From: JAJTFW01 sp031421935
Lineage (GTDB): Bacteria > Bacteroidota > Bacteroidia > AKYH767-A > OLB10
Assembly (NCBI GenBank): GCA_031421935.1
Contig: JANOPQ010000077.1
Span: 1-5,911 of the forward strand
Length of the DNA stretch: 5,911 nucleotides
Direction: 5' to 3'
Part shown: in pieces, positions 1-5,880 of the stretch
Position numbering within the stretch: position 1 is the stretch's first letter
How the letters are laid out: each line of letters opens with the position of its first letter
Notes under the pieces: generated by a model
Told to the model about the DNA's origin: nothing
The model's input: only the letters and a program-made list of their open reading frames with translations
Database searches by the model: none
Program-made: the position numbers and the translations under genes

Positions 1-42
1 CTCAATAGACATTGAGAGGCTTATTATTTTTAATAATTTTTT
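1..42. terminator. Possible AT-rich hairpin terminator region
   Basis: Two perfect inverted repeats lie back to back. CTCAAT (1-6) pairs with ATTGAG (11-16) around a 4-nt loop, and TTATTA (21-26) pairs with TAATAA (31-36) around TTTT. A run of T follows at 37-42. On the plus strand this resembles a weak intrinsic terminator for a gene entering from the left of the window. The second stem contains only A and T, so its strength is doubtful. It could also act on minus-strand transcripts leaving the membrane-protein gene at 86-619. No coding region is visible in 1-85. Confidence 0.3.
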
Positions 43-85
43 ATTAATCTATGTGTTTAAACGAATAGATAGTTAAAGGCTTTTT

Positions 86-619
86 TTATCCTTTTTTTAC
101 CAGAATAGGAGTCATTCTTCTCGCAAAAGCAAATCCTCCAAAGAAAACAATATTGTAAAATAAATCGCCTAACAAGGTTCCTTTGAAGAAAGGAATAGCA
201 GCAACATAACAATTCATCAATCCTGTTGAAGTGTATCCATAATAGCCCGTTGTCCAAGTTCCGAAATTGGTAAGTACGAAGAAGATGATAGAACCCGTCA
301 ACGAAGCTACCATAATGGTTTGGCGCTGTTCTCTGCCACGAAGGTAAAATCCTAAGCAAGTGATGATTGCCATACTTCCATACACGAAAATCATATCGGG
401 ATAAAATCCAGTTCCATTGTAAATTTCAAAGATGATGTCACTGATAAATAGCGAGGTTATTGGAATTAAAAACGCCCATTTTTTATTTATCAAATACGTC
501 CCTCCAAATAATGCCATAGCAGCAAGTGGAGTAAAATTGAATGGGCTTGGAAAGAAACGGGAAATGGCTCCTAAAAGGATGAATAGGATGAGAAACTTAT
601 TTCTGTTATCGAGTTGCAT
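86..619 (-). CDS. DUF6580-type multi-pass membrane protein (putative transporter)
   Basis: A 177-residue, strongly hydrophobic protein with about five or six membrane segments (roughly residues 8-22, 30-45, 48-66, 76-94, 104-123 and 148-167). Recognisable family features are RFFPSP followed by NFTPLAAMALFGG (21-40), an acidic residue in the third segment (D61), SLTGSIIFF and TNFG (106-120), and the GDLFYN stretch (151-156). I recognise this as the DUF6580 family, common in Bacteroidota and labelled a putative transport protein. The R-x-x-P plus NFTP-x-A pattern recalls substrate-binding (S) subunits of ECF vitamin transporters, but that is inference and the substrate is unknown. The ATG at 619 is preceded at about 19 nt by a TAnnTTTG element, giving a very short leader and no Shine-Dalgarno sequence. 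It is separated from aroE by 64 nt and probably forms its own transcription unit. Length is full for the family. Confidence 0.8.
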   Translation of the reverse strand: MQLDNRNKFLILFILLGAISRFFPSPFNFTPLAAMALFGGTYLINKKWAFLIPITSLFISDIIFEIYNGTGFYPDMIFVYGSMAIITCLGFYLRGREQRQTIMVASLTGSIIFFVLTNFGTWTTGYYGYTSTGLMNCYVAAIPFFKGTLLGDLFYNIVFFGGFAFARRMTPILVKKG

Positions 620-637
620 AGGTTTGGTGATTTAGGG

Positions 638-645
638 CAAATATA
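638..645 (-). promoter_or_regulatory. Bacteroidota-type -7 promoter element (TATATTTG)
   Basis: On the minus strand the sequence reads TATATTTG, an exact match to the Bacteroidota -7 consensus TAnnTTTG. Transcription would start near 631, about 12 nt before the ATG at 619. A clear -33 TTG-type element is not visible at the expected spacing. It lies in the 64-nt gap after aroE, so the membrane-protein gene can be expressed independently of the operon upstream. Confidence 0.5.
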
Positions 646-683
646 AGCATACTATTTTTATTTAGATGAGTCGCTAGAAGTTC

Positions 684-1454
684 TTAATCCTCCTGAGTCC
701 ATATTTCTAAGGCTCTTTCAGCTTGTAGATGTAACATCTCTTCTCCGTTTTTTGTTTGGGCTCCTTGGATTCGAGCTTTTTTTAGAAACAATGTCTCTAG
801 TGGATTATAAACTAAATCGAAAAGGAGATGTTCTTTTCCAATGCCATCATAGGGTATATCCGGGCAACTTTCCAAATTGGGATGCATGCCTAAGGGAGTG
901 GTGTTGATGATGAGTGTGTGTTCAGCAATGAGAGAAGGCGTTAAATCAGCATAAACGAGAATATTCTCACTCTCATTCTCATTCTCACTCTCATTCCCAC
1001 TCTCCTTCGTTCGGGATACCATCTGAAAAGAAATATTTAATTTTTGTAAGATGAATTTCACGGCTTGTGAAGCGCCGCCATTGCCCAATATTAATGCTTT
1101 GTTATGATGGGCATGTAGGAGGGGAGTGATGGATTTTTCGAATCCAAAAACATCCGTGTTGTATCCCATTAATTTCCCATCCGCCAAAACCTTAACCGTA
1201 TTTACCGCGCCAATTTTTTCAACTTCCGCTGTACATCCATCTAAAAAAGGAAGCACCGAACGTTTATAGGGAATGGTAATGTTCATTCCATCTAATTGGT
1301 GTTCTTGAACTAAATTTCGAATTTCAGCAATGGAATCGGTCTCTAGGTTGATGTATTCATATCCTTTAAATTGATTACTCGAAAATTTTTCTGCGAACCA
1401 TTGCTTCGACCAAGAATGTCCTAGCTTTTTTCCAATCAGCGCAAAGCGAGGCAT
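684..1454 (-). CDS. aroE: Shikimate dehydrogenase (NADP+)
   Basis: AroE (EC 1.1.1.25) reduces 3-dehydroshikimate to shikimate with NADPH in the cytoplasmic route to chorismate and aromatic amino acids. The 256-residue length is normal. Visible motifs in order: the shikimate-binding LGHSWSK with S14 and S16; MNITIPYK ending in the catalytic lysine K64; GAVNT with N85; GYNTD with catalytic D101; the NADP Rossmann loop GNGGASQ (124-130); VSRTK (146-150), whose R-T-K suits the 2'-phosphate of NADP; INTTPLGM (183-190); LVYNP (214-218); and NGEEMLHLQA (236-245) with substrate-contacting Q244. The set is complete, so the enzyme should be active. The ATG at 1454 shares one base with the DedA stop codon (TAATG), which points to translational coupling at the end of the operon. 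Oddity: the loop after VSRTK carries a low-complexity Ser/Asn/Glu insert (about residues 151-164) made by a hexanucleotide tandem repeat. Confidence 0.95.
   Translation of the reverse strand: MPRFALIGKKLGHSWSKQWFAEKFSSNQFKGYEYINLETDSIAEIRNLVQEHQLDGMNITIPYKRSVLPFLDGCTAEVEKIGAVNTVKVLADGKLMGYNTDVFGFEKSITPLLHAHHNKALILGNGGASQAVKFILQKLNISFQMVSRTKESGNESENENESENILVYADLTPSLIAEHTLIINTTPLGMHPNLESCPDIPYDGIGKEHLLFDLVYNPLETLFLKKARIQGAQTKNGEEMLHLQAERALEIWTQED
965..1006 (-). repeat. Hexanucleotide tandem repeat inside aroE
   Basis: Seven consecutive 6-bp units of TCTCAY type on the plus strand (TCTCAC, TCTCAT, TCTCAT, TCTCAC, TCTCAT, TCCCAC, TCTCCT); the last two are degenerate. On the coding strand this gives alternating AGT/AAT and GAG/GAA codons, hence a Ser/Asn-Glu tract. 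Because the unit is 6 bp, gain or loss of copies keeps the reading frame. The tract sits directly after the cofactor-binding VSRTK motif, in a surface loop that varies in length across the family. Confidence 0.85.
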
Positions 1455-2101
1455 TAACTTTTCGAAAATTTGCTTTTCAGAATACTGTAGACCATCGGAA
1501 GAACAGAAAGTACAATGATCATAATCACTACTAATTCAAAATGCTCTTTTACCCACGGCATCTGTCCAAATAAATATCCGCAAATCGACATACTGCTGAT
1601 CCAAAGAATTCCACCTGCAATATCGTAAGGTAAAAACTTCGTTTTATAACTCATCTCGCCTAAGCCAGCTACAAAAGGAGTAAAGGTTCTTACAATAGGA
1701 ATGAAACGAGCCATGATGATGGCTTTGGTACCATGCTTTTCAAAAAATGCATGCGTGTCGTCTAAATATTTTTGCTTGACAATTCTTTTTCCTCGAAACT
1801 TAACTTCTGTTGCTCGAACACCTAGAAATCTGCCTACCGCATAGTTTACATTATCACCTAAAATGGCTGCAAAGGATAAGAGTCCGATGAGAATTCCTAA
1901 ATTTAATCCAGTAGCTTCATTCGCGCACAATGCCCCTGCTGCAAAAAGCAAAGAATCGCCAGGCAGAAAGGGCATCACAATCAATCCAGTTTCAACAAAG
2001 ATGATCAGAAAGAGTATGCCGTAAACAGCTACTCCATATTCTGTAACCATGGTTGCTAAATGGTCGTTGATATGGAGAATAAAGTCAAGAATAGAATGCA
2101 T
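1454..2101 (-). CDS. DedA/SNARE-associated (VTT domain) family membrane protein
   Basis: A 215-residue inner-membrane protein with the full DedA pattern. An N-terminal FVETGLIVMPFLPGDSLLFAAG stretch (35-56) carries E37 and D49. ILGDNVNYAVGRFLG (80-94) follows, then FFEKHG, then ARFIPIVRTFTPFVAGLGEM (131-150) with R132, P135, R138 and P142, then GGILWISS (163-170), and a final hydrophobic segment at 190-206. The spacing E37-D49 and R132-R138 matches the acidic and arginine pairs essential in E. coli YqjA/YghB. DedA proteins support membrane homeostasis, and some members (UptA) recycle undecaprenyl phosphate across the membrane; which substrate this one moves is not shown. In place of the frequent Asn before the GG-x-LW helix there is D160, a possible local variation. 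It starts 9 nt after the rhodanese stop and overlaps the aroE start by 1 nt. No signal peptide beyond the membrane segments. Confidence 0.92.
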   Translation of the reverse strand: MHSILDFILHINDHLATMVTEYGVAVYGILFLIIFVETGLIVMPFLPGDSLLFAAGALCANEATGLNLGILIGLLSFAAILGDNVNYAVGRFLGVRATEVKFRGKRIVKQKYLDDTHAFFEKHGTKAIIMARFIPIVRTFTPFVAGLGEMSYKTKFLPYDIAGGILWISSMSICGYLFGQMPWVKEHFELVVIMIIVLSVLPMVYSILKSKFSKS

Positions 2102-2110
2102 ATTTTGGAA

Positions 2111-2428
2111 TTAAGAAACGATAATAGTAGGATCAATCTCTTTGCTATAGGCCATGATACCGCCTTTTAAATTATAAAGATTTTCATAGCCAAAACGCTT
2201 TTCCAATTCGTTGATGGCAGCCGCACTTCTGGATCCACTTCTGCAATGAACGATAACGGGAACGTCTTTACGAATTTTATCGATGTCGGTAAGAAGGCTT
2301 CCTAATGGAATCAATTCTCCTTCTAAATTACACATATCAAATTCATGCTCTTCACGAACATCGATCAATTGAAAATCGACTCCGTCATCTTGCATTTGCT
2401 TCAGCTCGGATACAGTTTTTTCTTTCAT
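2111..2428 (-). CDS. Single-domain rhodanese (sulfurtransferase)
   Basis: A 105-residue cytoplasmic rhodanese fold of the GlpE/PspE size class. Diagnostic stretches are QLIDVREEHEF (20-30), the active-site loop CRSGSRS with nucleophile C62, and YNLKGGIMAYSKEIDP (85-100), the C-terminal signature also found on MoeB/ThiF-linked rhodaneses. C62 and the R63/R67 of the loop are all present, so persulfide transfer should be possible. Family members move sulfane sulfur from donors such as thiosulfate to thiols or cyanide, releasing sulfite when thiosulfate is the donor. The physiological donor and acceptor cannot be read from the sequence. The ATG overlaps the stop of the preceding ComA-like gene as ATGA, strong evidence of translational coupling, and a DedA gene follows after 9 nt. 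No signal peptide. Confidence 0.92.
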   Translation of the reverse strand: MKEKTVSELKQMQDDGVDFQLIDVREEHEFDMCNLEGELIPLGSLLTDIDKIRKDVPVIVHCRSGSRSAAAINELEKRFGYENLYNLKGGIMAYSKEIDPTIIVS

Positions 2429-3255
2429 ATCGGTTTTAATTCTGTTTTCTTGGGTTGTATTAAGCTGGGATCTTCTATTATTGGAGCATGTAGCGACTTA
2501 TCCAGAAATTGAAAGAACGTATCGCTGCGTAATCCTAGACGCAAAGTTTCTAAAGCGATTGCCTCCTGAGGAGAAATATTTCCAAGATTTACATTCGCAC
2601 CAAAGAGTTTGATGAAATAAGCTTGTTGTGATTTTTGCGGTGTTTCCCAAATGATTTTTTCAGGAGCAACCTTTGCTACAATTTTATTAATCAACACCAC
2701 ATGCGCTTTTCCATTGGGACGATAAATTCCTACTGTGCCACTTTCACGCGCTTCAGCAATTACTTTCCAAGCTCCTGCTTCCAATTCAGCTTGCATCATT
2801 TCAATCCACTTATTAGGGCGAATCAAAATACCTTCTTCTTTAGAGCCAACTTCACTTATAACGGTGACGCGTTTACTCAAACGCTCGATGTAATGACATT
2901 TTTCTGGATGCGGCATCGTGATGGATCCGTCGGATACTTCAGCGTATTCCATCTTGAACTTATCCAGCATTCGAAGGTAATCTTCAAATTGTCCTCTCAC
3001 TATAAAAGCTTCGAATAAGGTACCTCCGAAATAAACGGGCATACCTACCTCTCTGAAAAAAGCTAATTTGTTTTCAAGTTTAGGAGTGATTAAGGAGCTT
3101 CCAAAACCGAGTTTGATGATATCAATGTATTCACCACTACCATCTATCAAGTTTTCACATTCACGAATGCTTAGTCCTTTGTCCATAACCATGGTTAAAC
3201 CCGCTAAGCGTGGTTTCACATGTCGGTGCGGAATATGTGATAATTCAAAGTTCAT
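2425..3255 (-). CDS. ComA-like phosphosulfolactate synthase
   Basis: A cytoplasmic (alpha/beta)8-barrel protein of the ComA/YitD/HSA32 family. True members (EC 4.4.1.19) add sulfite to phosphoenolpyruvate to give (R)-2-phospho-3-sulfolactate, the first step towards coenzyme M in methanogens and towards sulfolactate in Bacillus spores. Numbered from the upstream TTG at 3264, motifs are GLTMVMDKGLS (22-32), DIIKLGFGSS (48-57), VYFGGTLFE (77-85), AEVSDGSI (108-115), EVGSK (138-142, a lysine in the position of the family's catalytic region), EARESGTVGIY (171-181), WETPQKSQQAYFI (206-218), VNLGNI (225-230) and ETLRLGLRSDT (239-249). I chose the ATG at 3255 (276 residues), 5 nt after the TPR stop, because related proteins start close to MNF/MNY followed by the IP-x-R segment. 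The TTG at 3264 would add three residues and overlap the TPR stop by 4 nt. It overlaps the rhodanese start by 4 nt. Whether it makes sulfolactate here or acts like the plant heat-tolerance homologue HSA32 is open. Confidence 0.88.
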   Translation of the reverse strand: MNFELSHIPHRHVKPRLAGLTMVMDKGLSIRECENLIDGSGEYIDIIKLGFGSSLITPKLENKLAFFREVGMPVYFGGTLFEAFIVRGQFEDYLRMLDKFKMEYAEVSDGSITMPHPEKCHYIERLSKRVTVISEVGSKEEGILIRPNKWIEMMQAELEAGAWKVIAEARESGTVGIYRPNGKAHVVLINKIVAKVAPEKIIWETPQKSQQAYFIKLFGANVNLGNISPQEAIALETLRLGLRSDTFFQFLDKSLHAPIIEDPSLIQPKKTELKPI

Positions 3256-3260
3256 GTTCT

Positions 3261-4685
3261 TCAAATTTCTCTGTTGTTTCTAATGATGTCCCCAATATGA
3301 GTATCAAATTCAAGGGATGGCAATAGTTCAAATATAATAGCAAATCCAGTAGGATATTTTTCCATCGTCTCAGCGAAACGAACGTAGGCATCTTGTTGGT
3401 ATCCTGCTTGATAAAGATAAACCACTTGTCGGTATCTTAACTCCTGATTATCATGATGATAAAAAAGAGCGGTGTTAATAATTTCTGAAGCTTCGAAAGG
3501 TCTATTTAGTTCCGCGAGTAACTCTGAATACGAAATCCATCCATCTTCATTTTCAGGATCAAAATCAATTACTTTTCGATAGCATTCTTCGGCTTCTTCG
3601 TAATTATTTAATCGGTATTCGCAATCTCCTAATCCTAACCAATACTCACCGTTTTGATCATCCAATTCAATGGCTTTTTTGATGTAATGTATGGCTTCAT
3701 ACCAACGATCTTCTTCCTCAAAAGTAACTCCTATGCCAAACCAAGCTTGCGACATCTCAGCGGAAAGTTTCACTGCTTTTTTATAGTAAGTGCGAGCCGT
3801 TTCAAACTCATGTAAGTTCTCGTAACATTCACCAATATTGTAATAGGTAAAGGCATCGGGCTTACAATACTCAAAGGCAGTTTTATACTTTTCAATAGCT
3901 TCGGTAAATTTTTCTAAAAAGGATAAAGCTTGAGCCATGTCCAAGAGGGCAGGAGCAAAGTCTTCTTTAATAAGCAGAGTATAATCATAAGCGGTAATCG
4001 CATCTTCAAAGGCCCCTTGTTTAGTGTACAAATCACCCAGGTAATACCAAAGCATATATCCATAAGGATGTTCGTCGATGAGGAGTTTGTAAAACTCAAT
4101 GCCCTCTGGAATCCGTTTACTAAATTCTAAACTAAGTACCATTTCTTCCATGGCTACTTCGTTAGATGGATTCGCAAGTAAACAAAGTTTATAATAATCC
4201 ACAGCGCGACTATACTCCGACATATTTTGATACGTAATAGCCAAACTCAAGTAAATATCATCCTTTTGTTCATCGGCCATTTCTAATGCTTTACGAAAAC
4301 TAGCAAGGGCACTTGGATATTTTTCAAGGGCATTGTAAATATTCCCTCTCAACAAATGAATTTCAATATCAAAAGGATTTACATGTTCTACCTTTTCTAA
4401 AAGTGCAAGCGCACCTTTTTCATTGCCCATTAAGGCGAGGAGATGGGCTTCTTTCAATGTAAAGTTTACTGAGTGAGGATGTAATGTAAAAGCATACTTC
4501 GTCACTTCGAGTGCCTTTTCAAATTCAAGTCGCTCAATAAAATGATCTATAATTTTCACTAGTGCATCAACGTCAAAAAAGTAACGTTCCTGCTTTTCAC
4601 GCATTTTCTCGTACTTCTCTATGGATTGTTGGATATGCTCACTTCGCTCATCCATGTTTTCCATTTCGTCATCATCTTCCTCCAT
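3261..4685 (-). CDS. Tetratricopeptide-repeat protein, cytoplasmic
   Basis: A 474-residue protein made almost wholly of TPR helix pairs after a very acidic start (EEDDDEMENMDE, residues 2-13) and a charged helix at about 14-34. Roughly eleven or twelve repeats can be followed from about residue 35 to 446. The clearest run is 278-309, 313-344 and 347-378, with the usual W/Y-x-x-G/L-G at helix A, A-x-x-x-Y/F at helix B and P near the repeat ends. There is no signal peptide, membrane segment or attached enzyme domain, so the role is probably protein binding or scaffolding; the partner is unknown. It is the first gene of the operon with comA-like, rhodanese, dedA and aroE, and a TAnnTTTG element lies about 18 nt before its ATG. 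An alternative start at M8 (about 4664) is possible, but the first ATG fits the promoter spacing. I recall TPR genes of this kind next to comA-like and aroE genes in other Bacteroidota. Confidence 0.9.
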   Translation of the reverse strand: MEEDDDEMENMDERSEHIQQSIEKYEKMREKQERYFFDVDALVKIIDHFIERLEFEKALEVTKYAFTLHPHSVNFTLKEAHLLALMGNEKGALALLEKVEHVNPFDIEIHLLRGNIYNALEKYPSALASFRKALEMADEQKDDIYLSLAITYQNMSEYSRAVDYYKLCLLANPSNEVAMEEMVLSLEFSKRIPEGIEFYKLLIDEHPYGYMLWYYLGDLYTKQGAFEDAITAYDYTLLIKEDFAPALLDMAQALSFLEKFTEAIEKYKTAFEYCKPDAFTYYNIGECYENLHEFETARTYYKKAVKLSAEMSQAWFGIGVTFEEEDRWYEAIHYIKKAIELDDQNGEYWLGLGDCEYRLNNYEEAEECYRKVIDFDPENEDGWISYSELLAELNRPFEASEIINTALFYHHDNQELRYRQVVYLYQAGYQQDAYVRFAETMEKYPTGFAIIFELLPSLEFDTHIGDIIRNNREI

Positions 4686-5003
4686 ACAGTAGAATCTTAA
4701 TGCAAAGGTAGGGCTTTTATCTAGTATCCTTATTCACTATTCCCTTGTTTTTACGCTGATGGTTTTAAATCAAATTGAAATTCGAAAAAATAATTTGTAA
4801 ATAGTTTATTTTGAAATATTTAACTAGTATTATTTAGATAAGTATTAAGTAAGATTTACTAATCATTTTAAAGTTACTTTGTTCATAAAAGGGGAAGAAT
4901 ATCAGGTTGTATCAATTCTTATCAAAAAGGAGCTTGAATACCATTTTCTTCAACAAACCGTTGTAATTTTACTCGCTAGTCAATTACCGCGCTCAAGATA
5001 GAA
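4686..5003. other. Divergent intergenic region, 318 bp, no firm gene
   Basis: This AT-rich gap separates the minus-strand operon from the plus-strand dehydrogenase gene. Besides the element at 4703-4710 it holds a repeated heptamer AGTATTA (4826-4832 and 4841-4847, 15 nt apart), a short inverted repeat AGTAA/TTACT (4848-4852 and 4856-4860), and a plus-strand near-promoter TTACTTTG (4874-4881), which is TAnnTTTG with one spacer base missing. From 4849 to 5001 one plus-strand frame is open without any ATG and ends in TAG two bases before the dehydrogenase start. I see no tRNA, riboswitch or clear terminator. Confidence 0.6.
4703..4710 (-). promoter_or_regulatory. Bacteroidota-type -7 promoter element (TACCTTTG) for the operon
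   Basis: The minus strand reads TACCTTTG, an exact match to TAnnTTTG. Predicted transcription start near 4696 leaves a leader of about 11 nt before the ATG at 4685. No convincing -33 TTG element is seen at the usual distance. This is the only good candidate promoter for the five-gene operon, whose internal junctions leave no room for others. Confidence 0.5.
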
Positions 5004-5678
5004 ATGCATAATAACCACGTAAAAGAGATTGTAGTAGTAGGTGCCACCGGATTAATCGGAAGTAGGTTGATGGATATATTGGTGGCAGATGTATCGGTTC
5101 ATAAAATTTTGGTGCTTTCTCGAAAAGAGGTGGAATGGAAACACAAGAAAGTACAATGCATTATTACTGATTTCGATCATTTGGAATTGTATGTTTCTAA
5201 AGTAAAGGATACCCATACACTCTTTTGTTGTATTGGAACTACCATCAAAAAGGCAGGATCTAAAGAGGATTTTCGGAAAGTAGATTACCAAATTCCACTC
5301 GATTTAGCAGCCCTGGCAGAAAAGGCTAATATCCCGAAGTTAATTGTTATTTCATCCATTGATGCAAATCCTTTATCTGATCGTTTTTATTTGAAGACAA
5401 AGGGCGAAATGGAACGAGATATTTCAGCTGGATATAGTTTTCAAAAATTAGCCTTTCTTAGACCATCATTACTCCTGGGTCCTCGTAATGAGTTCCGTTT
5501 TGGAGAACGATTCGCTCAATTCTTCATGGTTCTTTTCTCTTTTTTGATGGTCGGAAATCTTAGGAAATATAGACCCATCCACGATTTTAAAGTTGCCAAA
5601 GCCATGATCAGCATTTCCAATTCCCTCAATAATCAAAAGATCTATGAGTCGGAAGAGTTGCAGTATTTGGGGACTTGA
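5004..5678 (+). CDS. TIP30/HTATIP2-like atypical SDR (NAD(P)-binding protein)
   Basis: A 224-residue Rossmann-fold protein of the atypical short-chain dehydrogenase group that includes human CC3/TIP30 (HTATIP2). The dinucleotide-binding motif is GATGLIG (13-19) after a beta strand. LSRK (38-41) follows the second strand, where the cofactor phosphate would sit. FCCIGTTIKKAGS (74-86), RKVDY (91-95), VISSIDAN (115-122), a Y129-x3-K133 pair inside YLKTKGEME, and FLRPSLLLGPRNEFRFGE (151-168) all match the TIP30 pattern closely. A hydrophobic stretch at 171-184 may touch the membrane. Bacterial members have no well-defined substrate and are often labelled only as oxidoreductase or NAD(P)H-binding. 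The ATG at 5004 leaves the glycine motif about 12 residues from the N-terminus, as expected, with no Shine-Dalgarno sequence. It is transcribed away from the operon and stands alone in the window. Length is normal for the family. Confidence 0.88.
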   Translation: MHNNHVKEIVVVGATGLIGSRLMDILVADVSVHKILVLSRKEVEWKHKKVQCIITDFDHLELYVSKVKDTHTLFCCIGTTIKKAGSKEDFRKVDYQIPLDLAALAEKANIPKLIVISSIDANPLSDRFYLKTKGEMERDISAGYSFQKLAFLRPSLLLGPRNEFRFGERFAQFFMVLFSFLMVGNLRKYRPIHDFKVAKAMISISNSLNNQKIYESEELQYLGT

Positions 5679-5815
5679 TTTTCCAACTATAAAGTCCTAT
5701 TTCCCAAAATTCAAAAATTCCAGCAATCTTTTTTACTAATTGTCGTAATTTCTTATTCTTCATGACCCCATAGTGGTAAAATATTTATAGCCAATGAGAT
5801 GCATTTTTTTTAACC

Positions 5816-5832
5816 TGACCCCATCGGGGTCA
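5816..5832. repeat. Perfect 7-bp inverted repeat (TGACCCC/GGGGTCA)
   Basis: TGACCCC (5816-5822) and GGGGTCA (5826-5832) form a perfect stem around a 3-nt loop. There is no T run after the stem on the plus strand, and an A run follows it on the minus strand, so it does not read as an intrinsic terminator on either strand. Confidence 0.75.
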
Positions 5833-5861
5833 AACACATACACGGGAACAAATGCCGATGT

Positions 5862-5880
5862 CCAACGTCGCTGGAGTTGG
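5862..5880. repeat. Inverted repeat CCAAC/GTTGG
   Basis: CCAAC (5862-5866) pairs with GTTGG (5876-5880). After one mismatch, two further pairs (one a G-T wobble) are possible inside, leaving a 3-nt loop. It lies 29 nt after the GACCCC palindrome and probably belongs to the same repeat element. Confidence 0.55.

Larger units (their letters stand above)
5763..5880. repeat. Candidate palindromic intergenic repeat element
   Basis: Two related modules lie about 53 nt apart: TGACCCCATAGTGGTAAA (5763-5780, degenerate) and TGACCCCATCGGGGTCAAA (5816-5834, a perfect palindrome). They are followed by a second hairpin at 5862-5880. Base composition is more GC-rich than the surrounding intergenic DNA. 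The arrangement resembles the REP-like palindromic repeats found between genes in many Bacteroidota. That it is repeated in this genome is inference, as only one locus is visible. The element may continue to the window edge at 5911. Confidence 0.5.

Noticed and set aside
57..359. 100-residue minus-strand frame overlapping the DUF6580 gene
   Set aside because: It is a shifted reading of the membrane-protein gene; the 86-619 frame carries the recognisable family pattern.
965..1006. Short tandem repeat considered as a CRISPR array
   Set aside because: Units are 6 bp with no spacers and lie in frame within aroE; this is a microsatellite.
2635..3018. 127-residue plus-strand open frame opposite the ComA-like gene
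   Set aside because: It lies wholly inside a gene with strong family motifs on the other strand, has no promoter-like element and is rich in residues typical of antisense reading.
4686..5003. Riboswitch or structured leader in the divergent gap
   Set aside because: The sequence is AT-rich with only short repeats; no recognisable riboswitch core, tRNA or strong stem was seen.
5052..5291. 79-residue minus-strand frame inside the dehydrogenase gene
   Set aside because: The plus-strand frame has a complete Rossmann and TIP30-like motif set, so the antisense frame is a shadow.
5816..5832. GACCCC hairpin considered as the terminator of the dehydrogenase gene
   Set aside because: It is about 140 nt past the stop codon, and no T run follows the stem on the plus strand; the T run lies before it.
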